DNA from: Actinomycetes bacterium
Lineage (GTDB): Bacteria > Actinomycetota > Acidimicrobiia > Acidimicrobiales > Palsa-688
Assembly: GCA_021850325.1 (NCBI GenBank)
Contig: JAJZMF010000004.1
Coordinates: 157,470 to 221,469 of the forward strand
Direction: 5' to 3'
Length of the DNA: 64,000 nucleotides
The notes beneath the pieces are model-generated. The model was not told the DNA's origin. It saw only the letters and a list, made by a program, of their open reading frames with translations, and did no database searches. How positions within the stretch are numbered: the stretch's first letter is position 1; each line of letters opens with the position of its first letter. This document shows positions 1 through 9,109 of the stretch, in pieces. The position numbers and the translations under genes are program-made.

Positions 1-45
1 GCTCAGGCCCAACTCACCTTCGAGGTTCGGGTCACCGCACTGTAG
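1..45 (+). CDS. C-terminal tail of an upstream gene (partial)
   Basis: Frame 1 is open from the first base and ends at a TAG at 43-45, giving the tail AQAQLTFEVRVTAL. The alternating hydrophobic/polar pattern looks like a terminal beta strand. Too little is visible to name a family, and chance cannot be excluded; the other two plus frames also stop within the next 60 bases but read less like protein. Confidence 0.3.
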   Translation, partial: AQAQLTFEVRVTAL

Positions 46-96
46 GGCCGTTCCATTGGCACCACACCGTTGTACATCAATAGAGTCGGTCCCGAG

Positions 97-681
97 ATGA
101 GCAAGCGAAGCGTGACCATGCTGGCCGGTATGACCACCGCAGCCCTAGCCCTGGCCGGGTGCGGGGTGTCGGTGGCCGCCGGAGGACAGAACGCCGCTAC
201 CCACCCGGCGTCGGGCATCTTCGAGTCCAACACCGTGGGCGGGGGCAATATCTCGGGTCACCCCTCACCCACCGTGCCCCTGACGTTGCCCCCGAGCACG
301 CCGCCCTCCTCGCTGGCTGCCGGGCTGGCCCAGGCCGAGATCGACCTGCGGGCGGCCGTGACCGGTGGTTGCTGGCAGGACGCGCACCTGGGCAACGTCT
401 ACGGTGCCTACGACCAGCTCTTCTGGTGGGCAGGGCAGTGCGCCGACACCCAGGTGATGATCACGGCCGAGCTCTACCCGAGCGCGGCCAAGGCGTCGGC
501 CGCCGCCCACCACCCGGTACCCACCAGCACTTACACCCGCTACCAGGCACCGACGACCCTCTTCGCCCGGTACCAGGACGGCGCCATGCTCATCAACGTG
601 TGGTCGAACGCGCCTTTGAGGGTCAACTCGCAGGTGGCGGGCCTACCCGGGGCCAAGGCCGTTCCCGGCGCCGTCAGCTAG
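97..681 (+). CDS. putative lipoprotein, unknown function
   Basis: A 194-aa protein whose N-terminus (SKRS, then a hydrophobic stretch, then LAGC) is a clear type II signal peptide with a lipobox; the cysteine at about residue 23 would be lipidated and the rest would face outside the membrane. The mature part starts with a Pro/Thr/Ser-rich linker and then a roughly 120-aa domain with several Trp and paired Cys (GGCWQDA, WWAGQCAD). I do not recognise the family. ATG 97 is preferred to an in-frame TTG at 70 because the signal peptide begins there and a TAGAGT -10-like box lies at 81-86, ten bases upstream. Confidence 0.75.
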   Translation: MSKRSVTMLAGMTTAALALAGCGVSVAAGGQNAATHPASGIFESNTVGGGNISGHPSPTVPLTLPPSTPPSSLAAGLAQAEIDLRAAVTGGCWQDAHLGNVYGAYDQLFWWAGQCADTQVMITAELYPSAAKASAAAHHPVPTSTYTRYQAPTTLFARYQDGAMLINVWSNAPLRVNSQVAGLPGAKAVPGAVS

Positions 682-700
682 CGCGGGCCCGGAGCGGGGC

Positions 701-724
701 GCGCACCGGCCGGTCCCGGTGCGC
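701..724. terminator. bidirectional hairpin between convergent genes
   Basis: A perfect 9-bp inverted repeat (GCGCACCGG / CCGGTGCGC) with a 6-nt loop lies between the stop of the lipoprotein gene (681) and the stop of the convergent membrane-protein gene (740). There is no U-tract, as is usual in actinobacteria. Confidence 0.55.
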
Positions 725-739
725 GGGTCGGGCCGGGTG

Positions 740-1204
740 CTACAGGGCTCGGACGACGTCGAGCACGACCAGGTAGGACACCATGGCCATGATCGTCACG
801 TAGAGAGCGGTCGCCACCCAGCGCCACCGGTGGTCGGCGATGAAGAACCGGCGGATCGCCTTCACGTCGAACACCAGCGCCGCCGCCCCCACAGGGATGC
901 CGATGGCCGGCCCTATCACGGGGAGGGCCTGCACCGAGGGGGCGAGGACGGGCAGGAGGATGGGGAAGACCACGTAGCTCAGCAGGCAGCGGGTGGCCGA
1001 CAGCAGGATGGAGGAGCTGAAGATGTTGTGCACCTCGGCGCCGTCCCGGGGCTCCGGCACCCGCAGGGCACGCCTGGCCACCCGGTCCGCCCTGCTACGG
1101 GCCCGTACGGGCGCCCCGCCGCCGGCGGCCGTCTGGGCCAGCTCCACCGTGCCCATCGCCACCTCGGGGCCTCGGTCGGTGGCGGCGGCGGTGAGAGGAG
1201 CCAT
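740..1204 (-). CDS. small integral membrane protein, unknown function
   Basis: A 154-aa protein with a basic cytoplasmic N-terminus (ARSRADRVARRALR) and three likely membrane segments: SATRCLLSYVVFPILLPVLA, IGPAIGIPVGAAALVFDV and a C-terminal one around ATALYVTIMAMVSYLVVLDV. The motif EVHNIFSSS before the first segment resembles conserved actinobacterial hypothetical proteins, but no function is known to me. A TAGATT box on the minus strand (1211-1216) ends 6 nt before the ATG, so the transcript may be leaderless. Confidence 0.7.
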   Translation of the reverse strand: MAPLTAAATDRGPEVAMGTVELAQTAAGGGAPVRARSRADRVARRALRVPEPRDGAEVHNIFSSSILLSATRCLLSYVVFPILLPVLAPSVQALPVIGPAIGIPVGAAALVFDVKAIRRFFIADHRWRWVATALYVTIMAMVSYLVVLDVVRAL

Positions 1205-1258
1205 AAGGACAATCTACGGGCTACCGGCTATGGACTTGCAAGCGGGGCCCGGGTGGGC

Positions 1259-2110
1259 TCAGCCCGACTGACGGGGACGGCGTAGGAAGACCTCCTGGGC
1301 GACCGTGGCCACCAGCGCGCCGTCCTGGTCGAACACGCGGCCCTGGGTGAGCCCCCGCGAGCTGTGCAGCGAGCTGGTGCCGGCCTGGAACAGGAGCCAC
1401 CGGTCGGCCCGGAAGGGACGGTGGAACCATATGGCGTGGTCCAGGCTGAGCGGCCGCCAGGGCTCCCCGGGGCGGCACTGCGCCTCGTGCAGGGCCTCCG
1501 CCAGCCATGCCGGCCCGCTGTCCGAGGCGTAAGCCAGGGCGGCGGCGTGCACCACCGGGTCGTCCCCGAGGTCCTCCAGGAGGCGGAACCAACTGCAGGC
1601 CGACTGCTCCCCGTCGCGGTGGGGGTGGCCGGGCGGGGGCCCCTGGTAGGAGCCCTCGACCAGCCTGAGCTCGAACAACGGGCTCCAGCTGACCTCGGTG
1701 CCGCGCTCGGGCCCCGCCACCGCCGGCGGGCGCGCTATCTGCACCTCCATGGTCGGCTCCGTCCCGATCTGGAACGACGTCGCCATATTGAGGATCGCCC
1801 CGGTCGACTGCCGGGCTACGACGTGGCGGGCCACGAAGCTGCGGCCGTTGCGCAGGCGCTCCACCTCGAAGCGCACCGGTTCTTCGGCGTCGCCCAGGCG
1901 GAGGAAGTAGGCGTGCAGCGAATGGGGCAGGTACCCGGCGGCGATCGTCAACCCCGCTGCCCGCAGGGCCTGGGCCACCACCTGGCCCCCGTAGAGGCCG
2001 TCCCAGGGGTAACGCGGCCCCGTCCCCACCGAGGTGTCCGGCCCGTGGGAGGCGAGCTCCATCATGGCCAGGAACCCCTGCTGGCCCATCGTCGGTACCT
2101 CGTCGCCCAT
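1259..2110 (-). CDS. tesB: acyl-CoA thioesterase II
   Basis: A 283-aa double-hotdog thioesterase of the TesB family, which hydrolyses medium/long-chain acyl-CoA to free fatty acid and CoA in the cytoplasm. Visible family features are the N-terminal GGQVVAQAL, the RNGRSF strand and the C-terminal LDHAIWFHRPF containing the conserved Asp, followed by GRVFDQDG and LVATVAQEV. The length matches the family. ATG 2110 is chosen over GTG 2116 because GAGGTGA, a near-ideal ribosome binding site, directly precedes it and overlaps the stop of the upstream permease gene (2118), implying translational coupling in one transcript. Confidence 0.9.
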   Translation of the reverse strand: MGDEVPTMGQQGFLAMMELASHGPDTSVGTGPRYPWDGLYGGQVVAQALRAAGLTIAAGYLPHSLHAYFLRLGDAEEPVRFEVERLRNGRSFVARHVVARQSTGAILNMATSFQIGTEPTMEVQIARPPAVAGPERGTEVSWSPLFELRLVEGSYQGPPPGHPHRDGEQSACSWFRLLEDLGDDPVVHAAALAYASDSGPAWLAEALHEAQCRPGEPWRPLSLDHAIWFHRPFRADRWLLFQAGTSSLHSSRGLTQGRVFDQDGALVATVAQEVFLRRPRQSG

Positions 2111-2117
2111 CGTCACC

Positions 2118-3278
2118 TCAGTTGTCGTCCAGTCGGGGGAAGACGGTCTGCTCCAGGACGAGCTTTATGCCTGCGGCCACCGGGATCGCCACCAGGGCCC
2201 CGATGATGCCGAGGAGCGCTCCCCCCACCACCACGGCGAGCACGGTCACCACGGGGGAGACGTTGACGGCCTGGCGCATGACCCTGGGCACGAGGAGGTA
2301 GTCCTCCACGAAGCGGTAGGTGACGTAGAAGACGGCCGTGGCGACCGCGACCGGCACGGAGACGCTCAGGCCCACCAGGCTGACCACGACCCCGGCGATG
2401 GTCGACCCGACGACGGGTACCAGGTCGAAGAGGCCCACCACGAGCGACATGAGGATGGTGTAGGGGAGGCCGAGGGCGGTGGCCCAGACGAACGTGCCCA
2501 GTGCGGCGACCAGCGAGGTGAACAGGTTGCCCAGCAGGTAGCCGCCCACCCCGGCCAGCACCTCGTCCAGCAGCATCCCGAAGCGTTCCCGGCGGCTGTA
2601 GGGGACCAGGTGGGCGGCGAACCGCTTGATCGAGGGCAGGGAGGCGAGGAAGTACACGGTGAGCACGACCACGACCAGGAACGAGCTGACGGCGCTGAGG
2701 ACCACCTCGCCTGCTCCGAGAGCACCGGTGGCCAGGCTCTTGGCCACGGTGCCGGTACCCGAGCCGCCCAGGTAGTAGCTGAGGTGGAGCTGCTTGGCCA
2801 GGTGCCCGAGCGCCCCCTGGCCGGAAGCGATCTGGGCCCGCCAGACCGGCACCTGCTTGCTCAGCTGGTGGACCTCGTCCTGGATGGGGGAGATGGCCGA
2901 GAAGACGAACCCGGCCAGCACGATGAGGGCGACCATCACCACCACCAGCACGGCGAACGGCCGCCTCAGGCCGTGCCGGGTCCCGAATGCCACCACTGGC
3001 TCCAGGCCAACGGCGATGAACAGCGCCACGAAGACGAGCACGAGCGTGCCCCGTACGGAGTACACGGCGGCACCCACCGCCAAGGCGAGCAGGCCGCCGA
3101 CGGTGGCCGTGAACCCGGCGACAAAGGGGCTCCGACGGTCGAAGGGAAGACCCGTCCGGCGGCCGGGCCGGGCACGGGTACGGGCCTCGGCCGCGCGCCG
3201 CCCGGGCGGGCCGTTGGCGGCCACCGGCCCGGCAGGCACCCCGTGGGCGGGCCCCTCGGTCAGTGGGCGGTCAGCCAA
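2118..3278 (-). CDS. AI-2E family permease (PerM/YdiK-like)
   Basis: A 386-aa polytopic membrane protein with about eight hydrophobic segments; the early pair (TATVGGLLALAVGAAVY, TLVLVFVALFIAVGLEPVV) and the late PYTILMSLVVGLFDLVPVVG with ATAVFYVTYRFVEDYLLVPRVM are typical of the AI-2E transporter family. Members export diverse small molecules or act as antiporters; the substrate cannot be told from sequence. The first 45 residues are a basic, Pro/Arg-rich cytoplasmic extension. The assigned start is TTG 3278, weakly supported; later GTG starts are possible. It forms a pair with the tesB gene immediately downstream. Confidence 0.85.
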   Translation of the reverse strand: MADRPLTEGPAHGVPAGPVAANGPPGRRAAEARTRARPGRRTGLPFDRRSPFVAGFTATVGGLLALAVGAAVYSVRGTLVLVFVALFIAVGLEPVVAFGTRHGLRRPFAVLVVVMVALIVLAGFVFSAISPIQDEVHQLSKQVPVWRAQIASGQGALGHLAKQLHLSYYLGGSGTGTVAKSLATGALGAGEVVLSAVSSFLVVVVLTVYFLASLPSIKRFAAHLVPYSRRERFGMLLDEVLAGVGGYLLGNLFTSLVAALGTFVWATALGLPYTILMSLVVGLFDLVPVVGSTIAGVVVSLVGLSVSVPVAVATAVFYVTYRFVEDYLLVPRVMRQAVNVSPVVTVLAVVVGGALLGIIGALVAIPVAAGIKLVLEQTVFPRLDDN

Positions 3279-3344
3279 AGGCCACCCATCGGGTGCCCGG
3301 CCGGCGCGACCTGCGACCGCGCCGCGCCCCTTGCCTACCGGCGC

Positions 3345-4010
3345 TCACAGGCCGATGGTACGCGCCTGGGCAGCCGAGCCGGGGTTGGGCGCGCCAGGCG
3401 AGAGCGGTGGGCCGCCCCAGCGCCCGCGGTGCACGACCTCGGCGACCGGCCGTCGGGGCCGGGACGCGGAAGGTGAGGCATGGTCGTCCGGCGCAGGCCA
3501 GCCCAGGGCCACGGCGCCGAGCGGTTCCCACCCGGGGGGTACGCCCAGGGACGCCAGAAGGGGGGCCGGGTCCCTCCGGAGGGCGAAGAAGAGCGCCCCC
3601 AGGTCCTCCTGGGCGGACCCGAGCAGTAGGAGCATGGTGGCGAAGGCCACGTCCACCAGCCAATAGGGGACCTGCCACTGTTCCACCCTGGAAGGCCCGA
3701 CCGAGGCCTTGTCCGGCTCGGAGTACCGGGCCAGGTAGGCGTCGCGGCTCGCCAGCGGGAGCACCACCACCGGTGCGCGCAGCAGGCCGGGGTGGCTCGG
3801 GTGGGCCAGCCAGGCCGGGTCCGTCTGCTGGCTCCAGAAGGCCCCTGTCTCTTCCCCCTCCAGCACCACGAAGGCCCAGCCCTGGGTGTTGCCGGCGGAA
3901 GGGGCCCTGGTGGCGGCGGCGAGGGCACGCTCGAGGACCTCGGCAGGCACCGGGGCCGGGAGGAAGCTCCGGCACATCCGCCGCCGGGCGATCACGTGGT
4001 CGAGCTCCAT
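3345..4010 (-). CDS. nitroreductase-family flavoprotein
   Basis: A 221-aa protein of the FMN-dependent nitroreductase superfamily. The N-terminal RRRMCRSF and TRAPSAGNTQGW are the signature FMN-phosphate binding stretches, and a C-terminal PPGWEPLGAVALGWP matches the last conserved block. The middle segment around residues 110-145 (QVPYWLVDVAFATMLLLLGS) corresponds to the dimer-interface helices. The physiological substrate is unknown; in F420-producing actinobacteria related folds serve dehalogenation, BluB-like or FbiB roles, but no specific assignment is possible. Minus-strand box TAGGTT at 4017-4022 ends 6 nt before the ATG. Confidence 0.85.
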   Translation of the reverse strand: MELDHVIARRRMCRSFLPAPVPAEVLERALAAATRAPSAGNTQGWAFVVLEGEETGAFWSQQTDPAWLAHPSHPGLLRAPVVVLPLASRDAYLARYSEPDKASVGPSRVEQWQVPYWLVDVAFATMLLLLGSAQEDLGALFFALRRDPAPLLASLGVPPGWEPLGAVALGWPAPDDHASPSASRPRRPVAEVVHRGRWGGPPLSPGAPNPGSAAQARTIGL

Positions 4011-4016
4011 CGCAGC

Positions 4017-4057
4017 AACCTAGCCAGCTCCGGGAATGCCGACCAAGCTGGTAAGGT
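4017..4057. promoter_or_regulatory. divergent -10 boxes between nitroreductase and rhodanese-E1 genes
   Basis: TAGGTT on the minus strand (4017-4022) lies 6 nt from the nitroreductase ATG, and TAAGGT on the plus strand (4052-4057) lies 10 nt from the E1-enzyme ATG. Neither start has a purine-rich ribosome binding site, so both transcripts are probably leaderless or nearly so. No convincing -35 elements are seen. Confidence 0.45.
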
Positions 4058-4067
4058 TTCTATTGTC

Positions 4068-5246
4068 ATGCCTACGTTCCGAGAGCTCCTGAACGCCGCC
4101 CGTTCCCGCGTGGCTGAGGTAACGCCCGCCGAGGCGGTGTCCCTGCTCACCAAGCCGGGTGCCGTCGCCCTGGACGTGCGCGAGCCGGACGAGTACGAGC
4201 AGGGCGCCCTCGAGGGCGCCGTACACATCCCCCGCGGTTTCCTCGAGGTGCAGGTGGCGGGCCGCGTACCGGACCGTGCCACGCCTCTGGTCGTGTACTG
4301 CGCAGGCGGGGTCCGCAGCGCTTTCGCAGCGGACACGCTGGCCCAGCTCGGTTACACCGACGTGGTGAGCGTCATCGGGGGCTTCAACCGCTGGAAGGAC
4401 GAGGGGCTGCCCTGGGAGACGCCCCGGGTGCTGAGCCCCGAGCAGCGCAACCGCTACCAACGCCATCTCCTCCTCCCCGAGGTGGACATGGCCGGCCAGG
4501 TCAAGCTGTTGCGGAGCAAGGTCCTCCTGCTGGGGGCGGGCGGTCTCGGTTCCCCGGCTGCCCTGTACCTGGCGGCGGCGGGTGTGGGGACGCTCGGTGT
4601 GGTCGACATGGACGTGGTGGACGCGTCCAACCTCCAGCGCCAGATCATGCACAACATGGACCGCCTGGGTGAGCGCAAGGTCGACTCGGCCAAAAAGGCG
4701 CTGACGAGCCTCAACCCGGACGTCAACGTGGTGACCTACGACGTCCGCCTGGGGGCCGACAACATCCTGGACGTGTTCTCGGGTTACGACGTCATCGTGG
4801 ACGGGACGGACAACTTCCCCACCCGCTACCTGGTGAACGACGCCTCCCTCAAGCTCGACATCCCCGTGGTGCACGGCTCGATCTTCCGCTTCGAAGGCCA
4901 GGTCAGCGTGTACCTCCCCCACGAGGGGCCCTGCTACCGCTGCCAGGTGCCCGAGCCTCCCCCGGCCGAGCTTGCTCCGTCGTGCGCCGAGGCCGGGGTA
5001 CTGGGCGTGCTGCCGGGGATCATCGGCTCCCTCCAGGCCATGGAGACGATCAAGCTGCTGCTCGGCCTGGGCGACGCCCTCTCGGGGCGCCTCCTCGCCT
5101 ACGACGCCCTGGAGGCCAGCTTCCGCAGTTTCAAGCTCAACCGGGACCCCGAGTGCGCTGCCTGCTCCATCCCCAAGGAGCAGTTGGTGATCGCCGAGTA
5201 CGACGAGCTCTGCATGCCCCACCCGATCGAGGCGCCCGCCGCCTGA
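4068..5246 (+). CDS. rhodanese / ThiF-MoeB adenylyltransferase fusion
   Basis: A 392-aa sulfur-transfer E1 enzyme. Residues about 15-105 form a rhodanese domain with active-site loop CAGGVRS; about 120-390 form a MoeB/ThiF E1 domain with nucleotide motif GAGGLGSP, the conserved SNLQRQ, the catalytic TDNFPTR region and two zinc CxxC pairs (CYRC, CAAC). Such enzymes adenylate the C-terminal Gly of a ubiquitin-like sulfur carrier (MoaD, ThiS, CysO) and the rhodanese cysteine delivers sulfur as thiocarboxylate. In classical MoeZ/MOCS3 the rhodanese domain is C-terminal; here the order is reversed. No carrier protein is encoded nearby. The ATG at 4068 begins exactly at the rhodanese domain. Confidence 0.9.
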   Translation: MPTFRELLNAARSRVAEVTPAEAVSLLTKPGAVALDVREPDEYEQGALEGAVHIPRGFLEVQVAGRVPDRATPLVVYCAGGVRSAFAADTLAQLGYTDVVSVIGGFNRWKDEGLPWETPRVLSPEQRNRYQRHLLLPEVDMAGQVKLLRSKVLLLGAGGLGSPAALYLAAAGVGTLGVVDMDVVDASNLQRQIMHNMDRLGERKVDSAKKALTSLNPDVNVVTYDVRLGADNILDVFSGYDVIVDGTDNFPTRYLVNDASLKLDIPVVHGSIFRFEGQVSVYLPHEGPCYRCQVPEPPPAELAPSCAEAGVLGVLPGIIGSLQAMETIKLLLGLGDALSGRLLAYDALEASFRSFKLNRDPECAACSIPKEQLVIAEYDELCMPHPIEAPAA

Positions 5247-5332
5247 GCCGCTGACGGTGACGCGGGCCGGGCGCTGGCCCGGCCCCGTGTCCCGGTCGGT
5301 GCCTGCGCCATGACGAGTGGGTACCATCTGGC

Positions 5333-6277
5333 GTGAGCGACGACCGCCGGGTTGGGTTGGCTGACGGTCCGCAGGCCGTGGTCGGCCTGACCGCGGTCAT
5401 CGTCTCGGTCGACGGCACGACGCCCCGGGTGCTGACCGTCGGCACCGACGGAGGCGAGGCCCTGCCCTCGGGCGACCTGGCCGGGGACCGGGACCGGACA
5501 TTGGAGGCGGCGGTGCGCCGTCTGGTGGGCGAGCAGCTCGGCCTGCCCGTGCGCTACTTCGAGCAGCTGTACACCTTCGGTGACCAGGCCCGGGTGCCGG
5601 GGGGCCGGGCACTGGCCGTGGCCTACCTCGCCTTGGCCCGTCACCAGCCGGTCAGCGGGCCGGGGAGGCCGCACTGGCGGGACTGGTACGAGCTCTTCCC
5701 CTGGGAGGACTGGCGCAGGGGACGACCCGGAGTGCTCGACCAGGTGGTCGTGCCGGCGCTGGGCGCCTGGTTGGCCGCCTGCCCCGCCGAGGAGCTGGCA
5801 ACACGTACCGAGCGGGCTGAGCTGACCTTCGGGACGGGCAACGCCCGCTGGGACCCCATGCGGGTGCTCGACCGCTACGAGCTCCTCTACGAGCTGGCCT
5901 TGCTGGAGGAGGCGGGCCGCCGCCGCCCCCTGGTCGGCGCCCTGGGCCACCAGCTGGCGCTCGACCACCGCCGGATCGCGGCTGCAGCCCTGGAGCGCCT
6001 GCGGGGCAAGCTCGCCTACCGGCCCGTGGTGTTCGAGGTCCTGCCCGAGACTTTTACCCTCTCCACGCTGCAGCAGGTGGTCGAGGCCTTCGCCGGCCAG
6101 GTGCTCCACAAGCAGAACTTCCGCCGCCTGGTGGCGGGGGCGAACCTGGTGGAGCCGACAGGTGGTGTGGACCAGCGCACCGGTGGCCGCCCGGCCGAGC
6201 TCTACCGCTTCCGCCGTGAGGTCCTCCGGGAACGACCGGCGCCCGGCATGGGGCTCAGGCGACTGGGTGGGCCCTGA
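5333..6277 (+). CDS. nrtR: NrtR-like Nudix transcriptional regulator of NAD synthesis
   Basis: A 314-aa protein with a Nudix-fold N-terminal half (strands VVGLTAVIVSV and LEAAVRRLVGEQLGLP) and a C-terminal winged-helix half containing LSTLQQVVEAFAGQVLHKQNFRR, the conserved DNA-binding segment of NrtR regulators. NrtR proteins bind ADP-ribose or related NAD metabolites and repress NAD genes. The Nudix box lacks the full GX5EX7REUXEEXGU catalytic set (it reads AAVRRLVGEQLG), as in regulators that sense rather than hydrolyse. Its position directly before nadA supports the call. GTG 5333 follows a TACCAT box (5322-5327) by 5 nt. It could alternatively be a plain Nudix hydrolase, but the C-terminal half argues against that. 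Confidence 0.85.
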   Translation: MSDDRRVGLADGPQAVVGLTAVIVSVDGTTPRVLTVGTDGGEALPSGDLAGDRDRTLEAAVRRLVGEQLGLPVRYFEQLYTFGDQARVPGGRALAVAYLALARHQPVSGPGRPHWRDWYELFPWEDWRRGRPGVLDQVVVPALGAWLAACPAEELATRTERAELTFGTGNARWDPMRVLDRYELLYELALLEEAGRRRPLVGALGHQLALDHRRIAAAALERLRGKLAYRPVVFEVLPETFTLSTLQQVVEAFAGQVLHKQNFRRLVAGANLVEPTGGVDQRTGGRPAELYRFRREVLRERPAPGMGLRRLGGP

Positions 6278-6307
6278 GCTCCCGTTCCCTCTTGCCGGTC
6301 GGCTATA

Positions 6308-6336
6308 TTAGACCATATGCTCAATCAGAGTATAAG
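6308..6336 (+). promoter_or_regulatory. nadABC promoter with a palindromic operator candidate
   Basis: In an unusually A+T-rich pocket, TTAGAC (6308-6313) and TATAAG (6331-6336) are separated by exactly 17 bp, making a good sigma-70-type promoter. Inside the spacer CATATG (6314-6319) centres an imperfect palindrome of form TnGAnCATATGnTCnA. An operator overlapping the promoter spacer is the expected place for repression by NrtR, whose gene ends 30 bp upstream. Promoter: seen. Operator identity: inference. Confidence 0.6.
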
Positions 6337-6372
6337 GGGTACCGGTAGCAGCGCGACAGTGGCGGCTGGGCG

Positions 6373-7419
6373 GTGACACCCGCGGCACCGCCCGCCGGTA
6401 CAGCGGGCTCCCTCGTCGGCCCAGGGGCCGGTCCCCTTCCGGTCGGCCCCGACCGGGAGGGTTTCGACGAATGGGCAGCCGAGGTGCGCAGGCTGGCCCG
6501 CGAGCGGGACGCCGTCCTCCTGGCCCACAACTACCAGCTCCCCTGGATCCAGGACGTGGCCGACCACGTGGGGGACTCACTGGCGCTGTCCAGGCTCGCT
6601 GCCCGGTCCGATGCCCGGACGATCGTGTTCTGCGGTGTTCACTTCATGGCCGAAACGGCCAAGATCCTCGCCCCCGACCGCACCGTGCTCGTGCCAGACC
6701 TGGAGGCCGGCTGCTCGCTGGCCGACACAGTGACCGCCCAGGGGGTCCGCGACTGGCGGGAAGGGCACCCGGGCGGGATCGTGGTGGCCTACGTCAACAC
6801 CTCGGCTGCGGTCAAGGCCGAGTCGGACGTCTGCTGCACGTCCTCCAATGCGGTGGAGGTGGTGGCTTCCCTGCCCGAGGGGCCCGACGTGCTCTTCCTG
6901 CCCGACATGTTCCTGGGCCAGCACGTAGCGCGCAGCACCGGGCGCCACATGGACATCTGGATGGGCGAGTGCCACGTGCACGCAGGTATCTCCCCGGTGC
7001 AGCTGCGGCGCCGGGTGGCCGAGTCCCCGGGGGCAGAACTGCTGGTGCACCCCGAGTGCGGCTGCACCACGAGCGCCCTGTGGCTGGTCGGTAACGGCGA
7101 CCTGCCCCCCGAGCGCACCCACGTCCTGTCCACGGCGGGCATGGTCGACGCGGCCAAGCGCCTGGGCAGCGGGCATGCCCTGGTGGCCACCGAGACCGGC
7201 ATACTGCACCAGCTGCGCCGGGCCAACCCGGCTGCCACCTTCGAGGCGGTCTCCGACCAGGCCGAGTGCCGCTTCATGAAGATGACGACCCCCGAGAAGC
7301 TGCTCCGGTGCCTACGTGAGGGCCTCTACGAGGTGGACGTCGACGAAGCAACGGCCCGCAGGGCCCGTAGGGCGGTCGAGGCCATGGTGGCCGTCGGTTC
7401 GCCCGGAGGAGGTGAGTGA
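6373..7419 (+). CDS. nadA: quinolinate synthase
   Basis: A 348-aa NadA, condensing iminoaspartate with dihydroxyacetone phosphate to quinolinate in de novo NAD synthesis. The three cysteines that hold the oxygen-sensitive 4Fe-4S cluster are visible in [25 protein letters not shown] and AECRFMKMT. Other hallmarks are LLAHNYQ near the N-terminus and [13 protein letters not shown]. The first 30 residues (Ala/Pro/Gly-rich) are an extension. The GTG start at 6373 follows the promoter at 6308-6336 with a leader of about 30 nt and a weak ribosome site. The gene overlaps nadB by 8 nt, indicating an nadABC operon. Confidence 0.95.
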   Translation: MTPAAPPAGTAGSLVGPGAGPLPVGPDREGFDEWAAEVRRLARERDAVLLAHNYQLPWIQDVADHVGDSLALSRLAARSDARTIVFCGVHFMAETAKILAPDRTVLVPDLEAGCSLADTVTAQGVRDWREGHPGGIVVAYVNTSAAVKAESDVCCTSSNAVEVVASLPEGPDVLFLPDMFLGQHVARSTGRHMDIWMGECHVHAGISPVQLRRRVAESPGAELLVHPECGCTTSALWLVGNGDLPPERTHVLSTAGMVDAAKRLGSGHALVATETGILHQLRRANPAATFEAVSDQAECRFMKMTTPEKLLRCLREGLYEVDVDEATARRARRAVEAMVAVGSPGGGE

Positions 7420-9109
7420 ACTGGCAGGCCAGCACAACCCCGACGACCTGGACGTCCTGGTCGTAGGTTCGGGCATCGCCGGGCTGACGGTGGCCCTCGG
7501 CCTGGCGGGCCGGCTCCGGGTGGCCGTCGTGTCCAAGGAGATGGGCGGGGGCAGCACCGAGCTGGCCCAGGGCGGTATCGCTGCTGCCGTGGGTGCCGGG
7601 GACACCGCTGCCGCCCACGCCGTCGACACCCTGGTCGCTGCGGCCGGGCTCGGCGACACGGGGGTGGCCGAGCTGGTCACGGCGCAGGCGGCCGAGGCGG
7701 TGGCGCGCCTGGTGGGCTTCGGTGCCCGCTTCGACACCGGTGCCCCGGCCCGTGAGGGCGGTCACGGTGTGGCAAGGGTCCTGCACGCCAGGGGGGACGC
7801 CACCGGAGCCGAGATAAGCCATGCTCTCATGGGGGCCGTGAAGGACCGGGGCTTGCCCGTCCTCACCGGGACCTCCCTCATCGAACTGCTGGTTGAGCCG
7901 GCCGGGCGCACCGAGGGCACCCGCCGGGTGGTGGGCGCCCTGGTCTACGACGGGGCCCTGAAGAAGGTGAGGGCCCTGCGCGCCCGGACCACCGTGCTCG
8001 CCACGGGTGGCTACGGGCAACTGTGGGCCGGTACCACCTCCCCCGTCACCTGTAGTGGCGACGGCCTGGCGGCCGCTCTGCGGGCAGGGGCGCAGTTGGC
8101 CGACCTCGAGTTCGTGCAGTTCCACCCGACGGGCATGGCGTTCGGCCTCGACCCCAGGCCTCTGGCCTCGGAGGCCCTGCGGGGGGCGGGGGCCCGGTTG
8201 CGCGACAGTGCGGGCCGCTACCTCCACGAGCACAACGGCCCCGGGGAGGGCGACCTGGCACCCAGGGACGTGGTGAGCCGCTCGATGGCGAGGCGGATGG
8301 CCGAACTGGGCACGGACTACTGCCTGCTGGACGCCACGCCCATCGAGCCCGAGGAGCTGCAGGGCCACTTCCCGACCTTCCTGCGCTCCTGCCTTGCCGC
8401 CGGCACCGACCCCGGCACGGCTCACGTGCCTGTTTCGCCCACTGCCCACTACACCATGGGCGGCGTGCTCACCGACGGGGACGGCAGGACCACCCTGGAG
8501 GGCCTGATGGCGGTGGGGGAGGTCGGCTGTAGTGGCCTGCACGGCGCGAACCGTCTGGCGTCCAACTCTCTCCTGGAAGGTGCCGTGGTAGGCGCCCGGG
8601 CGGCAGCCGCACTGCTGGAGGACGACGGTCGGGCGGCGCCTCGCCCGGCGGTGGCCTTGGTGGAGGTCGTCTCGGAGCCGGCACCCGGCGAGCTGATCGA
8701 CCTGAGCCTCCAGGGTGGGGGCCCCGCTGCCGAACGGGCTGCGCTCCGTGAGGCGATGCAGACCTACGTCGGGGTGTCGCGCAACGGGGCCGGGCTGGAG
8801 CTGGTGGGAGCGGCACTGGCCGCCGCTGCCAGCTCCTCGGAGGCGGACCACGAGCCGCTGGTAGGGGCGAGAGCCGAGGTGGAGAACATGCGCCAGGTGG
8901 CCCGGGCCACGGTGGCCCTCGCCCTGCGCCGCTGCGAGTCCAGGGGCGCCCACTGGCGTACCGACCACCCCGGCACATCGGAGCGCTGGCGCACCCGCCA
9001 GGTCCTGGCCCTGAGCGCCGGTGGTATGGCGGTGGGGGAGCTTGCCGTGGCCGATGGCGGGGCCACGGAGCCGGCCCTGTCGGTTGCGCCCGCGGCCGGC
9101 GCGCAGTGA
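7412..9109 (+). CDS. nadB: L-aspartate oxidase
   Basis: A 565-aa flavoprotein oxidising L-aspartate to iminoaspartate, the substrate of NadA. It shows the FAD dinucleotide motif [16 protein letters not shown], the [15 protein letters not shown] loop, the substrate-site [10 protein letters not shown] and the C-terminal FAD segment [13 protein letters not shown] typical of the succinate dehydrogenase/fumarate reductase flavoprotein family. A helical C-terminal domain (residues about 430-540) is present. The GTG at 7412 lies inside the end of nadA and is immediately preceded by GGAGGA; the next start would lose part of the FAD motif, so 7412 is favoured despite the short spacing. Confidence 0.93.
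   Translation: MSELAGQHNPDDLDVLVVGSGIAGLTVALGLAGRLRVAVVSKEMGGGSTELAQGGIAAAVGAGDTAAAHAVDTLVAAAGLGDTGVAELVTAQAAEAVARLVGFGARFDTGAPAREGGHGVARVLHARGDATGAEISHALMGAVKDRGLPVLTGTSLIELLVEPAGRTEGTRRVVGALVYDGALKKVRALRARTTVLATGGYGQLWAGTTSPVTCSGDGLAAALRAGAQLADLEFVQFHPTGMAFGLDPRPLASEALRGAGARLRDSAGRYLHEHNGPGEGDLAPRDVVSRSMARRMAELGTDYCLLDATPIEPEELQGHFPTFLRSCLAAGTDPGTAHVPVSPTAHYTMGGVLTDGDGRTTLEGLMAVGEVGCSGLHGANRLASNSLLEGAVVGARAAAALLEDDGRAAPRPAVALVEVVSEPAPGELIDLSLQGGGPAAERAALREAMQTYVGVSRNGAGLELVGAALAAAASSSEADHEPLVGARAEVENMRQVARATVALALRRCESRGAHWRTDHPGTSERWRTRQVLALSAGGMAVGELAVADGGATEPALSVAPAAGAQ

Noticed and set aside
2034..3476. 480-codon plus-strand open frame opposite the AI-2E permease
   Set aside because: It reads as His/Asp/Gln-rich shadow sequence; the minus-strand permease has clear membrane helices.
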